From NCBI RefSeq assembly GCF_019891545.1, contig NZ_JAHDIU010000003.1, positions 372,001 through 436,000 of the forward strand: DNA of 64,000 nucleotides, given 5' to 3'. This stretch comes from Flavobacterium coralii. Its GTDB lineage: Bacteria; Bacteroidota; Bacteroidia; Flavobacteriales; Flavobacteriaceae. Positions 34,901 to 43,395 of this stretch are shown here, one piece after another; position 1 is the first letter of the stretch; the number at the start of each line of letters is the position of its first letter. The translations under genes were made by a program, and so were the position numbers. The notes below the pieces were generated by a model. The model did no database searches. It saw only the letters and a list, made by a program, of their open reading frames with translations, and was not told the origin of the DNA.

Positions 34901-35623
34901 CATTAACGGATGGTGCATGGCTATAACAACAACTTTATCCTGGCTGTCTTTCAGTATGTCTTCCAGCTCGGTAAACATGGCATCGCGCGTTTTTATATCG
35001 CAATCATCGTTTATTGTGGGGTACCTGTCCCAGTCTTCTAAAAACCACTGGCTGTCAATGGCAATCATTACAATACTGTCAGATATTTCTATGTCATCAA
35101 TTCCGCACCCGTTACCCGGTAAAAAGGCTTTCTTTTCATCAAGCTTGTCTTCTACATAATCATCCTGCTCTTCAAGGCCTTTGAGTCCGTGGTACCAGTC
35201 GTGGTTACCGGGAATAAAGTATGTTTTGCCTTTAAAAAGTTTTGCCAGTGCCATCTGGCTGTCAAGGCTTTCCTCTGCTTCCTTCCTGTCTTTATGGTCT
35301 TTATCGGCGGGCATACCCAGCGGGTAAACATTATCGCCAAGATACAGCAGTGTGGCATTTTTGCCTTCTTCTTTCAGTTTATCGCTTACATTTGAAAGCA
35401 TCTGCTGTGCCTTTGGCTCATTTGCATAGCCTGCATCGCCTATAAGGTAAAAGCGGTGTTCTACTTTACTGTTAGTAATCAGGCTGTCATTTTTTGCTTC
35501 AGGGCCTGTTTCCCTGCCATATTGCGGCCTGTTTGTAGCACATGAAACCAGCAGCAGTAACATGCCTAAAAACGGCAGATACTTATTTATGCGGGCTGTA
35601 GCTGTAACCCAAAATAATTTCAT
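31895..35623 (-). CDS. Metallophosphoesterase fused to an outer-membrane beta-barrel
   Basis: The 1242-residue protein has a lipoprotein-type signal (FLGMLLLLVSC, Cys28). A calcineurin-like phosphoesterase domain (about 55-370) carries the metal motifs GDAGY, GDNVYP, GNHDW, MHHP and SGHDHNLQ. A middle region (about 420-830) includes IGDWDRHSDQWRW, of a type found in polar-compound kinase-like folds. A C-terminal barrel (about 880-1242) resembles the Omp85/surface-antigen class, with strands ending RFSFGLTFGF. The fusion would put a phosphatase at the outer membrane tied to its own barrel. The 3' end overlaps the gene at 31040. Fusions of this type occur in Bacteroidota but lack an assigned function. 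Confidence 0.8.
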   Translation of the reverse strand: MKLFWVTATARINKYLPFLGMLLLLVSCATNRPQYGRETGPEAKNDSLITNSKVEHRFYLIGDAGYANEPKAQQMLSNVSDKLKEEGKNATLLYLGDNVYPLGMPADKDHKDRKEAEESLDSQMALAKLFKGKTYFIPGNHDWYHGLKGLEEQDDYVEDKLDEKKAFLPGNGCGIDDIEISDSIVMIAIDSQWFLEDWDRYPTINDDCDIKTRDAMFTELEDILKDSQDKVVVIAMHHPLMTHGTHGGEFSPEKHLFPLRQRIPLPVLGSFIDLARKASGYSTQDIQSRVYNDLSNRVKAMIQGLDNVIVVSGHDHNLQYINHDNIHQVISGAGCKEEAARAIYPNDFSYGGTGYVVMDVFADGKVKLDYFALRDGKDVKLFERILDLKPNPVIKDYSGNFPATTKAAIYPSSLTEKGGTYKFLFGDHYRDYYSQLIEVNTVLLDTLYGGLTPVKGGGGHQSKSLRLADKNGKEYVMRGLRKSATQFIQKTAFKNRYIGDKLDNTFAEKFLLDFYTSSHPYASFVVDDLAESAGIYHTNPRLFYVPKQNALKEYNEEYGNELYMIEEHPGKEHGDLDSFGKPDDIESTQNVFEDLRKDKKYVIDEKAYIRARLFDMLIGDWDRHSDQWRWSKFEKKDSVVYKPIPRDRDQAFPKYGGALLSIIMRIPALRSMQQYDENIRDIKWFNKSAYPLDVAFIIKSDEDDWLREAKYLQENITDEAIESAFAELPNEMKDDIAENIKTILKKRRAKLQEFALEYRDVLLKTVIITGTDDKERFVITRLPAGETEVKTYNIEDGAEELLYTQTYSSKKTEEIWIYGLDDDDEFVVKGNGDKLILLRLLGGQNHDIYTVENGRKVKIYDFASKENTFKTDKKAKIILTDDYETNTYNYKKPEYNVFSGYPSAGFNPDDGLKLGAMLSYVVNNFSRDPYSQRHRFKASAYFATMGFELEYRGEFITLGSNWNFAVDARYTSPTFSINYFGYGNTTPNFYEDLGMDYNRVRLQTLRVAPAVFRTSRNGSFLQLQSVFETIEVEDSSQRFVNEPGQIGPSLFEHRQYGGVNVTYSFANYDNITLPALGMAFSFTGGWTTSLEQYRRNFGFAEGFIDFVHKLTPDEKLVFRSRAKVKLRFGNNFEFYQAATLGGDDEVRGYREERFTGKRAAFHSNDIRLTLGYWKNTFVPLTLGIFGGYDYGRVWIPEGNSEKWHQSAGGGIWLNGLNVVTANVFYFRGSDGGRFSFGLTFGF

Positions 35624-35650
35624 AAATTGGTTGTAGTTAATTTTGTCTTG

Positions 35651-36835
35651 ATGTCGATACTAAAAAAAGCCGAAGATTATGTGTTCAGCTTATTCAAAGA
35701 TAAGCTATCTCCCAATTATATATACCATAATTTTAACCATACTTTACGGGTAGTAACCACAACAGCCACCATGGCAAAGGAGGAAGGGGTTGGTGAAGAA
35801 GATACCGAAGCCTTGCTGCTTGCCGCATGGTTCCATGATTCGGGCTATGCAGATGGCAGGGACGACCACGAAGAAAAAAGCTGCACAATTGCAGGACAGT
35901 TTTTTTCGGATAACGGTTATCCTAATGAAAAAGCAGAACGAGTTTATCAGCTAATAAGGGTTACAAAGGTAGATGCGCGGCCGGAAACATTACCGGAGCG
36001 TATTATAAGGGATGCCGACTGTTCCCATTTTGCGGAAAAGAATTATTGCAGGCTTGCCGAATTGCTAAGGGAAGAATGGAAGCTGACCGAAGGAAAGGTT
36101 TTTACTGACCTTGAATGGGCTGTTGCGAACCGTGACCTGCTGATGCACCGCCACCGCTTTTATACCAACTATGCGCAAAAAAATATGCAGCCGGTAAAAG
36201 AGCGTAACATTGCTGTATTGCAGGAAGCTATCAATGAACTGGAGCAGGGTAAGAAAAAGGTTTCTAAAGATAAGATAAACAAGAAGAAGCTGGAGAAACT
36301 GACACGGCCGGACCGGGGTATAGATACTATGTTCCGTATCACGCTTAACAATCATACCAGGCTTAGTGAAATAGCCGACAGCAAAGCAAACATAATGATA
36401 TCGGTTAATGCTATAATTATTTCGGTAGCGCTTACGGCATTGATACCAAAACTGGACAGCCCGGCCAATGCACACCTTATGATTCCTACTTTTATACTAG
36501 TGTTTTTTGGTGTGGTTTCTATAATTTTTGCTATACTTTCTACACGCCCAAAAGTAACCGGAGGCACATTTACGCGGCAGGATATAGATGACCGCAAAAT
36601 TAACCTGCTTTTTTTCGGGAATTTTTATAAAATGCCGCTTGATGAGTATGACTGGGCAATGAACGAAATGATGAAAGACAGGAAATACCTGTATGATTCT
36701 ATGATAAAAGACCTATACTTTTTGGGGGTGGTATTGCACCGCAAATACAAGCTGCTGCGCATTACCTACAATATTTTTATGATAGGGATTATTGTTTCTG
36801 TAGCGGTTTTTGTTTACGCTTTCAGCAGGATATAA
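35651..36835 (+). CDS. HD phosphohydrolase fused to a Pycsar-effector-like (PycTM) membrane domain
   Basis: The 394-residue protein has an N-terminal HD domain (about 1-195) with HNFNHT, AAWFHDSGY (His62-Asp63) and DADCSHF as metal ligands. A Lys-rich linker (KKKVSKDKINKKKLEK) leads to a C-terminal DUF5706/PycTM-type domain with three membrane helices (about 245-265, 275-295 and 368-390) and the typical LSEIADSKANIMISVNAIIIS segment. In Pycsar anti-phage systems PycTM is the membrane effector triggered by cCMP or cUMP. No cyclase is encoded nearby, so here the HD domain may hydrolyse the nucleotide signal or act in another pathway. It diverges from the phosphoesterase-barrel gene. Confidence 0.82.
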   Translation: MSILKKAEDYVFSLFKDKLSPNYIYHNFNHTLRVVTTTATMAKEEGVGEEDTEALLLAAWFHDSGYADGRDDHEEKSCTIAGQFFSDNGYPNEKAERVYQLIRVTKVDARPETLPERIIRDADCSHFAEKNYCRLAELLREEWKLTEGKVFTDLEWAVANRDLLMHRHRFYTNYAQKNMQPVKERNIAVLQEAINELEQGKKKVSKDKINKKKLEKLTRPDRGIDTMFRITLNNHTRLSEIADSKANIMISVNAIIISVALTALIPKLDSPANAHLMIPTFILVFFGVVSIIFAILSTRPKVTGGTFTRQDIDDRKINLLFFGNFYKMPLDEYDWAMNEMMKDRKYLYDSMIKDLYFLGVVLHRKYKLLRITYNIFMIGIIVSVAVFVYAFSRI

Positions 36836-36854
36836 TAGGTAAGGATTTTAGATT

Positions 36855-39248
36855 TTATCTCGACTCCAGTTCCTTAAGCAGCTCCTCATAGCTGTAGGTA
36901 CGGCCGCGCCCGTTCTCGTTATCATAAATAACAGAAACGCGAAGCGCTTTAAGGCCTGTAACGCCCTGCAGGTCTTCCACATCAAAGTGCTCGATAACTT
37001 CGCCCAGCATGTTTTTGTGCTGCAGGAATTTTATATACCTCCTGTATTCGGCTTCTTCCTGCTTTTGCGAATATACTATGGTAATCTTGCCATTTTCTGT
37101 TATACGCTTATCTGTGCCTTTAATGTTAGATTTGTCAATCCTTTTCTTTACCACCTCATAGCGTGCGTTATACGTGCCATCAACATCAAAACGTTTTTCA
37201 TCCATCCGGAAGCGTATGGATATAGGTGTGCTGAACACCAGTATCAGCGATGTTACATCTAAGTCATAAGGCAGGGCAGGGCGTAGCTTGTAATATTCAT
37301 TTTCCATCTCGCACATAGCCTGTAGCTGCCATAGCCTCAGGTTTTGCAGGTATAACGGGCTGTAAGGATGCTTAGGTGCTATAGATGCACCAATATAGAG
37401 GTTATGTTCTACACCATCCGTTTTAAAACGCTCATAATAATGAGGATAGAATTGCTGTGCCTCAGCCTGCTTTTTATCCAGAACCTCGGCAAGATGCTTG
37501 TTGATGATAGACATGGCCTCATCAAAATCTTTGCGGCTGTCATATACCATCTTCACTTTTTGGTCAAGCGAAGCAAAATAATCATGTATACGGCTGTGTA
37601 TATCCTGGTCAACAGAATCAAAGTGCTGCAGGATAGGGTGCACTTCATCCTGTATATAATTTTGTATAACTGCTTCAGAGTCGGCCTTTAGCTGCTTTTT
37701 TAGTTTATCCTCATGGCTCTGCAGCTCAAAAATATGTTGCTCTACAACAGGCAGCGGCTCACGCTTAAATATAAACCTGAACAGGCCCAGCAGCTTTTCC
37801 AGTTGCCGGATGAGGTCTTTCTCGGTAGATTGATTCCTGGCACCCGATGAACCTTTTACATCTATCTGCCCATATAGCGGGTAAATTTCTTTGAAAATAA
37901 TCTCTTTATAAGCAAAGCTTTCTCCCTGCCTTGCATTAATGTGGCGCAACGCTTCTTCCCTGAATTTCCAGTAAACACTATGATGTATAGCTGTATATTC
38001 TTTTTGGATTATGGCATCTACCTGGTTTTGAAGTTCGCTGTAATAACGGTCGATACTGTCGGTTAAAAACGGCAGTATATAAGAAAGCTTGTTGGCGTTG
38101 ATACTGTTCAGTTCACCCGGGCGGGAACATACCAGCTCTATGATCCCTATCAGGCGGTCATTCTTCATTACAGGGGCAAGTATGCAGCTTTTTATGTTTT
38201 GCGAAAGCAGGTGCTGTGCAAATTTTGTTTCGCCACAGTCGCTTTGTGCAAAGCTCTCTACATCAGAAATAATGAAATAGCTGCGCTCTCCCATTATCTT
38301 TTCAAGCGACTCATCGCAAAAAACCGAATTACAGTTCAGTTCACTTTTATCCCTCAAAATATAGCTGCTCACATCTTCAAACGGCGCAATACGGAAAAGG
38401 TTATCTTCAGTATTAATTTCTGTAAACCCAATCCTCAAGTCAGGTATTTTATAAATAGATTTAAAGATGGTTTCAAGATTTGATTTGGTTATCTCATCAA
38501 AATCTTCCGACTTTAAAAGGTTGCTCTTCAGGTTCGAGATCGCGCTTTCTGTAGTGGCATCGAATAATGACATGATACCGAAGCCTTTTAATATCCAGCT
38601 TTTTTCCGGGAATTTTTCTTTCCACAATTCGATGTTGTCAAAGCTGTCCATAAGCAGTTTGGCATCTTCCTCGGTAATATCAACAGCTTTATCTGTAGGC
38701 AATATATCTATAAAATCGGCATTATACATAATACGGTAATGCCGTATAATACCGTCAGCATCGGGTATATCATAAAAGAAAGGCCTGCTGAAGTCGAAAT
38801 GATAACCGTAATGGTAATTAAGTATCAGGCAGCAGCACATAACGTAAAACTGGTGCCCGTTAAAATTACGGATACTCATATCAAATTCGCTGCCCGCTTC
38901 CTGTAATATTTTGCCAAACCTTTCGGTATAATTAAACACAATGTTGTAAAACGGTATTGTTGCAGCCTTGATTTCGTTATGGGTAAGCGCGGTAGGGAAA
39001 AGATCAGCCAGCAGGTTTTTAATAAGCTGCCTGTGCTTTTCAAGCTGAGAGTAATCGGCAATACCTTCACGCAGCTCAGGGTAAGGCTCCGTATGCCTCA
39101 GCAGGGCTTTGGCATAGTCAGAACGGTAGTCAACATCGCTCGCAGCAATCTCCTCCAGTTTTTCCATCACCACGTGAAAGGAAATCTGTACTTCAAAAGG
39201 GCTGCTTTCAAATTGCTCAACGCTCATATATCCGTTCGGTTTTGTCAT
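36855..39248 (-). CDS. Large cytoplasmic GAF-domain protein
   Basis: The 797-residue protein has no signal or membrane segment. The N-terminal helical region (1-235) precedes a GAF-like domain (about 240-400) with SYFIISDVESFA and SCILAPVMKNDRLIGIIELVC. The C-terminal half is helical and charged, with predicted coiled coil (about 500-600) and a final alpha/beta domain (about 640-797) ending RTYSYEELLKELESR. No kinase or cyclase output domain is recognisable, so it is probably a sensor or scaffold. A TACCTTTG element lies only 3 bp before the ATG at 39248, so the Met at 39227 (MSVEQFESS) may be the true start. Confidence 0.75.
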   Translation of the reverse strand: MTKPNGYMSVEQFESSPFEVQISFHVVMEKLEEIAASDVDYRSDYAKALLRHTEPYPELREGIADYSQLEKHRQLIKNLLADLFPTALTHNEIKAATIPFYNIVFNYTERFGKILQEAGSEFDMSIRNFNGHQFYVMCCCLILNYHYGYHFDFSRPFFYDIPDADGIIRHYRIMYNADFIDILPTDKAVDITEEDAKLLMDSFDNIELWKEKFPEKSWILKGFGIMSLFDATTESAISNLKSNLLKSEDFDEITKSNLETIFKSIYKIPDLRIGFTEINTEDNLFRIAPFEDVSSYILRDKSELNCNSVFCDESLEKIMGERSYFIISDVESFAQSDCGETKFAQHLLSQNIKSCILAPVMKNDRLIGIIELVCSRPGELNSINANKLSYILPFLTDSIDRYYSELQNQVDAIIQKEYTAIHHSVYWKFREEALRHINARQGESFAYKEIIFKEIYPLYGQIDVKGSSGARNQSTEKDLIRQLEKLLGLFRFIFKREPLPVVEQHIFELQSHEDKLKKQLKADSEAVIQNYIQDEVHPILQHFDSVDQDIHSRIHDYFASLDQKVKMVYDSRKDFDEAMSIINKHLAEVLDKKQAEAQQFYPHYYERFKTDGVEHNLYIGASIAPKHPYSPLYLQNLRLWQLQAMCEMENEYYKLRPALPYDLDVTSLILVFSTPISIRFRMDEKRFDVDGTYNARYEVVKKRIDKSNIKGTDKRITENGKITIVYSQKQEEAEYRRYIKFLQHKNMLGEVIEHFDVEDLQGVTGLKALRVSVIYDNENGRGRTYSYEELLKELESR

Positions 39249-39341
39249 AACAAAGGTACAAAAAGGTTGTTATATGTTAAAATACGGATTTTGTATTGTA
39301 ACGGTTGCCCTGTTAAGGCAGGTTTAGCAAATTTTTATTAT

Positions 39342-39349
39342 TATTTTTG
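39342..39349 (+). promoter_or_regulatory. TAnnTTTG -7 element
   Basis: TATTTTTG is a full match 17 bp before the ATG at 39367, making the GTG at 39352 an unlikely start. Confidence 0.45.
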
Positions 39350-39366
39350 TAGTGAAATACCACAAT

Positions 39367-40257
39367 ATGAACCAGCTAATACCACTTAGCTTTGACAATA
39401 ATGTGTCCCTTACCATAAAACGGGAAGACCTTTTACACCCCCATATTTCGGGTAATAAATTCAGGAAACTTAAGTATAATATTGAAGAAGCACTTAGGCA
39501 GGGAAATACCACTTTGCTAACCTTTGGCGGAGCTTATTCTAACCATATAGCCGCTGCCGCTGCCGCTGGGAAAAAGTATAACCTGCAAACCATTGGCATA
39601 ATAAGGGGCGAGGAGCTGCAGGATAAGGCTATGCAAAACCCTACCCTTAAATTTGCAGCAGACTGCGGCATGAAACTGCATTTTATTTCTCGCGGGGCTT
39701 ATCGTGAAAAACATACACCTGAGTTTATAGCACACCTGCAAAGGGAATTCGGGGAGTTTTACCTCTTGCCGGAAGGCGGTACCAATGCACTCGCTATTAA
39801 AGGGTGTGAAGAGATTTTAACCGGAGAAGATTCAGGTTTTACATACATCTGCTGTGCGGTTGGTACGGGCGGCACTGTGTCGGGAATAATTAAATCGGCA
39901 GGAGCGGAGCAGCAGGTTTTGGGCTTTCCGGTGCTTAAAAATGAGGCATTATCAGATGATATTGCTAAATTTGCCGGGCAGGGCAACTGGAAGCTTGTAA
40001 ACAGCTACCACTTTGGCGGGTATGGTAAAGTATCCGAAGAACTGGTAACGTTTATGAATGGCTTTTATGAAAAAACAGGTATTCCGCTGGATCCTGTTTA
40101 TACGGCAAAGATGGTTTTTGGCGTTATAGACATGGCAGAGAAAGGTTTTTTTCCTGATAACGCTAAAGTGTTGATGATACATACCGGTGGATTGCAGGGT
40201 ATTGAAGGTATGAACCATGAACTTAAGAGAAAAAAACTGTCCCTAATTAAAATATGA
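39367..40257 (+). CDS. PLP-dependent ACC deaminase / D-cysteine desulfhydrase family protein
   Basis: The 296-residue tryptophan-synthase-beta-type PLP enzyme has the cofactor lysine in HPHISGNKFRKLKYN. GGAYSNHIAA is a substrate/cofactor loop, and VGTGGTVSGI binds the PLP phosphate. Members deaminate ACC or desulfurate D-cysteine; the sequence alone does not separate these, and a D-cysteine or D-amino-acid role is more usual outside plant-associated bacteria. It is 9 bp upstream of the glucosaminidase gene in the same direction, so probably co-transcribed. Confidence 0.88.
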   Translation: MNQLIPLSFDNNVSLTIKREDLLHPHISGNKFRKLKYNIEEALRQGNTTLLTFGGAYSNHIAAAAAAGKKYNLQTIGIIRGEELQDKAMQNPTLKFAADCGMKLHFISRGAYREKHTPEFIAHLQREFGEFYLLPEGGTNALAIKGCEEILTGEDSGFTYICCAVGTGGTVSGIIKSAGAEQQVLGFPVLKNEALSDDIAKFAGQGNWKLVNSYHFGGYGKVSEELVTFMNGFYEKTGIPLDPVYTAKMVFGVIDMAEKGFFPDNAKVLMIHTGGLQGIEGMNHELKRKKLSLIKI

Positions 40258-40266
40258 GATAGCATG

Positions 40267-41127
40267 ATGAAAAAGATTTTAACCCTTGTTGTTTTAAGTT
40301 TGCTGGTAAGCTGCGGTACATCATACACAAGCCGTAAAAGCGGTAAGAGCACTGCACGCACCACTACAACCCGCAAGCCAAAAGCTCCTAAAAAGGAAAC
40401 ACGCATTGCCAATACCAACAGGAACAACAGCAGGGATACCGAAACACTTGAATCTACTTCTAAAACGGTTGTTTATGCCGATATTGTAAAACAATATATA
40501 CTTGATTATAAAGATGTTGCTAAAGCTAACATGCGCAACCATGGTGTGCCCGCCAGCATTACACTGGCTCAGGGCATTTTAGAGTCGGGTGCGGGCAGGG
40601 GCACGCTTTGTGTAAATGCCAACAACCACTTCGGTATAAAATGTCACACCGGTTGGGAAGGTGAATCGGTTTACCATGACGATGATGCCAAAGGAGAGTG
40701 TTTCCGCAAATATAAAGATCCGGCAGAATCGTATAATGACCACTCTTTATTCCTAACCTCACGCAGCCGTTATGCCGCGTTGTTTAAACTCGATAAAGAT
40801 GATTATGAAGGCTGGGCACACGGGCTTAAAGCAGCAGGCTATGCTACCGACCCTAAATATCCTGATAAGCTTATCGGGCTTATAGAGCGTTATGAGTTGG
40901 CGAGATATGATGCAGAGGTTTTAGGTGGTACTTATGTGCCAAGGCAGAAAGAAATCAAGCCTGTAATTGCAGATGCACCGCTTGCAGCGGGCATGCACAA
41001 AGTAGAGCAGGGCGACACACTATACTCCATATCAAAACGATATAATGTTACTGTAGATGAGCTTATGAGGCTTAACAGCCTTTCGGGCAATACCATATCT
41101 ATAGGGCAGGTACTAAAAGTAAAATAA
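40267..41127 (+). CDS. Glucosaminidase-LysM lipoprotein (peptidoglycan hydrolase)
   Basis: The 286-residue product has a lipoprotein signal (LTLVVLSLLVSC, Cys17), a basic Ser/Thr/Lys-rich linker, and an FlgJ/LytG-type glucosaminidase domain (about 75-220). That domain shows PASITLAQGILESGAGRG (catalytic Glu in ILESG), NNHFGIKCH and YAALFKLDKDDYEGWAHGLK. It ends in one LysM domain (HKVEQGDTLYSISKRYNVTV ... GQVLKVK) for peptidoglycan binding. The likely role is cell-wall remodelling from the outer-membrane or periplasmic side. It sits between the PLP enzyme gene and hemL with short gaps. Confidence 0.93.
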   Translation: MKKILTLVVLSLLVSCGTSYTSRKSGKSTARTTTTRKPKAPKKETRIANTNRNNSRDTETLESTSKTVVYADIVKQYILDYKDVAKANMRNHGVPASITLAQGILESGAGRGTLCVNANNHFGIKCHTGWEGESVYHDDDAKGECFRKYKDPAESYNDHSLFLTSRSRYAALFKLDKDDYEGWAHGLKAAGYATDPKYPDKLIGLIERYELARYDAEVLGGTYVPRQKEIKPVIADAPLAAGMHKVEQGDTLYSISKRYNVTVDELMRLNSLSGNTISIGQVLKVK

Positions 41128-41139
41128 ACACCAATACTA

Positions 41140-42429
41140 ATGTTATACGAAAGAAGCAGCCGCCTCTTTGCCGAAGCAGCAAAGGTAATACCCGGCGGTG
41201 TAAACTCTCCTGTGCGCGCCTTTAAGGCAGTAGGGGGTACGCCAATATTTGTAAAAGAAGCAAAAGGCGCTTATTTATATGATGAAGACGGCAACCGCCT
41301 GATAGACTATATTAACTCCTGGGGGCCAATGATACTGGGCCATGCTTATGAACCTGTTATAAATGCAGTGATTGAAAGGGCAAAGAAAGGAACCTCTTTC
41401 GGGATGCCTACCGCGCTGGAAACCGAAATAGCGGCCCTTGCGGTGAGCATGGTGCCTAACATAGATAAAATTCGTTTTGTGAACAGTGGTACCGAAGCCT
41501 GCATGAGCGCTATACGCCTTGCACGCGGATATACAAAACGCGATAAAATAATAAAATTCGCAGGCTGCTACCACGGGCACTCTGATTCTTTCCTGATACA
41601 GGCGGGCAGCGGGGCGGTAACATTCGGTACGCCAAACAGCCCGGGTGTTACGCAGGGGACGGCTAAAGATACCCTGCTTGCAAAATATAACGACCTGCAA
41701 AATGTAGCCGAGCTTTTTACGGCAAACCCCGATAGCATAGCGGCAATTATTATAGAACCTGTTGCGGGTAATATGGGCTGCATACCACCTGCAGATGGTT
41801 TTTTGCAGGGGCTAAGGGAACTGTGTGACCAAAACGGCGCGCTGCTTATTTTTGATGAGGTAATGACGGGTTTCCGTTTGGCTAAGGGCGGGGCGCAGGA
41901 GCTTTATAATGTAAAAGCCGACCTTGTTACTTTTGGCAAAGTTATAGGAGGGGGGCTTCCTGTGGGCGCTTTTGCAGGGCCCGAAGCTATTATGAACCAC
42001 CTTGCACCGGCAGGGCCGGTTTACCAGGCTGGAACGCTGTCGGGCAACCCGCTGGCTATGGCTGCCGGGCTGGAAATGCTTAAGGCGCTTAACGCTGATG
42101 CGGATATTTATAAAAGGCTGGACGAAAAAACGGCTTACCTTGAAAATGGCATGAGGAAAGAACTGGATTCAGCTGGTATAACTTATACCATAAACCGCAG
42201 GGGTTCTATGATATCGGTGCATTTTGATGAACGCCCGGTTACCGATTTTGCTTCGGCGGCTAATGGCGATAACGAAACGTTTAAAAAGTTCTTCCACGGG
42301 CTTTTACAGGAAGGCGTTTACATTGCGCCATCGGCATACGAAACGTGGTTTATTACCGATGCCCTAACCTATGACGACCTCGACTTTACCATACAGGCAG
42401 TAGGCAAAGTCGCCAGTAACTTAAAATAA
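41140..42429 (+). CDS. hemL: Glutamate-1-semialdehyde 2,1-aminomutase
   Basis: The 429-residue PLP enzyme converts glutamate-1-semialdehyde to 5-aminolevulinate in the C5 haem pathway. Motifs are [20 protein letters not shown] at the start, [41 protein letters not shown] and the PLP lysine in [15 protein letters not shown]. Length and start match the family. It is the last gene of the plus-strand unit and is followed at once by a strong terminator. Confidence 0.97.
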   Translation: MLYERSSRLFAEAAKVIPGGVNSPVRAFKAVGGTPIFVKEAKGAYLYDEDGNRLIDYINSWGPMILGHAYEPVINAVIERAKKGTSFGMPTALETEIAALAVSMVPNIDKIRFVNSGTEACMSAIRLARGYTKRDKIIKFAGCYHGHSDSFLIQAGSGAVTFGTPNSPGVTQGTAKDTLLAKYNDLQNVAELFTANPDSIAAIIIEPVAGNMGCIPPADGFLQGLRELCDQNGALLIFDEVMTGFRLAKGGAQELYNVKADLVTFGKVIGGGLPVGAFAGPEAIMNHLAPAGPVYQAGTLSGNPLAMAAGLEMLKALNADADIYKRLDEKTAYLENGMRKELDSAGITYTINRRGSMISVHFDERPVTDFASAANGDNETFKKFFHGLLQEGVYIAPSAYETWFITDALTYDDLDFTIQAVGKVASNLK

Positions 42430-42430
42430 A

Positions 42431-42458
42431 AAAAGCTCCCAAAGGGAGCTTTTTTTTT
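42431..42458. terminator. Bidirectional terminator after hemL
   Basis: AAAAGCTCCC (42431-42440) and GGGAGCTTTT (42444-42453) form a 10-bp stem with a 3-nt loop. T8-9 follows on the plus strand and T-rich sequence on the minus strand. It lies between convergent hemL and the gene at 42475. Confidence 0.9.
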
Positions 42459-42474
42459 GCTGTTACACTATTTA

Positions 42475-42846
42475 TTAATGGGTAAGTTTGGTGATCAACT
42501 TAGGGTTTTTCTCCAGTTTGGTTAATTGTTCAGGAGTTAAGGCAGCCTTTACATTCATTTCCATCTGCTCTGCAAGGATATCTTTACGCTGCTGGCTAAA
42601 ATCAGGTGTTGCCAAATATTTGTGCTTCTGTACAAACAGTTTGGTTAAATCTGCTTTTTGAGCCGGGGTTAATTGTACAAGTTCATGTAACGCGGTTATA
42701 TCCGCTGCAGCTTTAGTGGTGGCATCGTCATTATTTTGCTGGGTTTGGGTGGCCGCTACAGGAGCCGCCGCAACTTTTTTCTGCTGTGCATTGGCAGTAT
42801 AGCCAAAGGCAAGTATCATAGCAAAAAGAGTAATAATCTTTTTCAT
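42475..42846 (-). CDS. Secreted Spy-like small protein
   Basis: The 123-residue product has a signal peptide (ITLFAMILAFGYTANA), an Ala/Gln/Thr-rich linker and a helical domain. That domain carries LTPAQKADLTKLFVQKH and LTPEQLTKLEKNPKLI, the two LTxxQ-type motifs of Spy/CpxP-like periplasmic proteins. It resembles the secreted protein at 24517 in layout. It is monocistronic and shares the hemL terminator. Confidence 0.68.
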   Translation of the reverse strand: MKKIITLFAMILAFGYTANAQQKKVAAAPVAATQTQQNNDDATTKAAADITALHELVQLTPAQKADLTKLFVQKHKYLATPDFSQQRKDILAEQMEMNVKAALTPEQLTKLEKNPKLITKLTH

Positions 42847-43062
42847 AATCGTTAAAATTTTTAAATGTTAGCGATTCAAATATATAAAAAATTGTGACAT
42901 ACAAAAATTATATATTATGCTATGCAGGTTATAACTACCACTTTATAACATATTAGAATCATTTGGGTTTAGAATTTAACATTCTCAGTAAAACCCTATT
43001 TTAAAATCCTGCGTAAATAATGGTGTTGGTATGGTGAAGAAAATTTTTTCCAAAAAAGCAAA

Positions 43063-43134
43063 AAGCCATTTAAATTAAGGTAAGGTGTGGTTTAATGGCT
43101 TCCCTTCTCTCTGAATAAGAGGGAAGGGTTTTTT
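43063..43134 (+). ncRNA. Orphan double hairpin with terminator: possible small-RNA 3' end
   Basis: AAGCCATTTAAA (43063-43074) pairs with TTTAATGGCTT (43091-43101, one bulge). Directly after it, CCCTTCTCTCT (43102-43112) pairs with AGAGGGAAGGG (43118-43128), followed by T6. No plus-strand gene precedes it, since hemL already has its own terminator 600 bp upstream. It may therefore end an unannotated RNA, or be a palindromic repeat. Confidence 0.3.
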
Positions 43135-43340
43135 ATTTTATATAACAGTGTTGCCCGAAATTGTTATGAAAAACTCACTTAAAGTACCACGATCATTGGC
43201 TCTGTAATTAAAATATTGTTACGCAAATTTTAATTAAATGTTACCAAAAACACTCCTGTTTTGGCTGTTGCTTAACCTTAACTTAATGTATATCTGATAA
43301 ATATAGAATGATTTTAGATTTAACGTAACAAATTTATAGA

Positions 43341-43348
43341 TATATTTG
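43341..43348 (+). promoter_or_regulatory. TAnnTTTG -7 element of the giant T9SS gene
   Basis: TATATTTG is a full match 47 bp before the ATG at 43396. The -33 region is AT-rich without a clear TTG. Confidence 0.45.
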
Positions 43349-43395
43349 CCAAATCATAACAATGCATTTTTAGTTACTTTTTAATTGGATATTAT

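Larger units (their letters stand above)
42847..43395. other. 549-bp gene-free interval with tandem hairpins and a promoter
   Basis: No credible reading frame is seen. The AT-rich left part holds nothing recognisable. At 43063-43134 two consecutive hairpins occur, the second ending in T6. A TAnnTTTG element at 43341-43348 probably serves the giant T9SS gene at 43396. The interval is long for this gene-dense region. Confidence 0.6.

Noticed and set aside
35651-36835. Complete Pycsar anti-phage system
   Set aside because: Only a PycTM-like domain is present; no uridylate or cytidylate cyclase gene lies within several kilobases, so a full two-gene system is not supported.
39352-39366. GTG start of the PLP enzyme at 39352
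   Set aside because: It lies 3 bp after the -7 element, so it would be at or before the transcript start; the ATG at 39367 is favoured.
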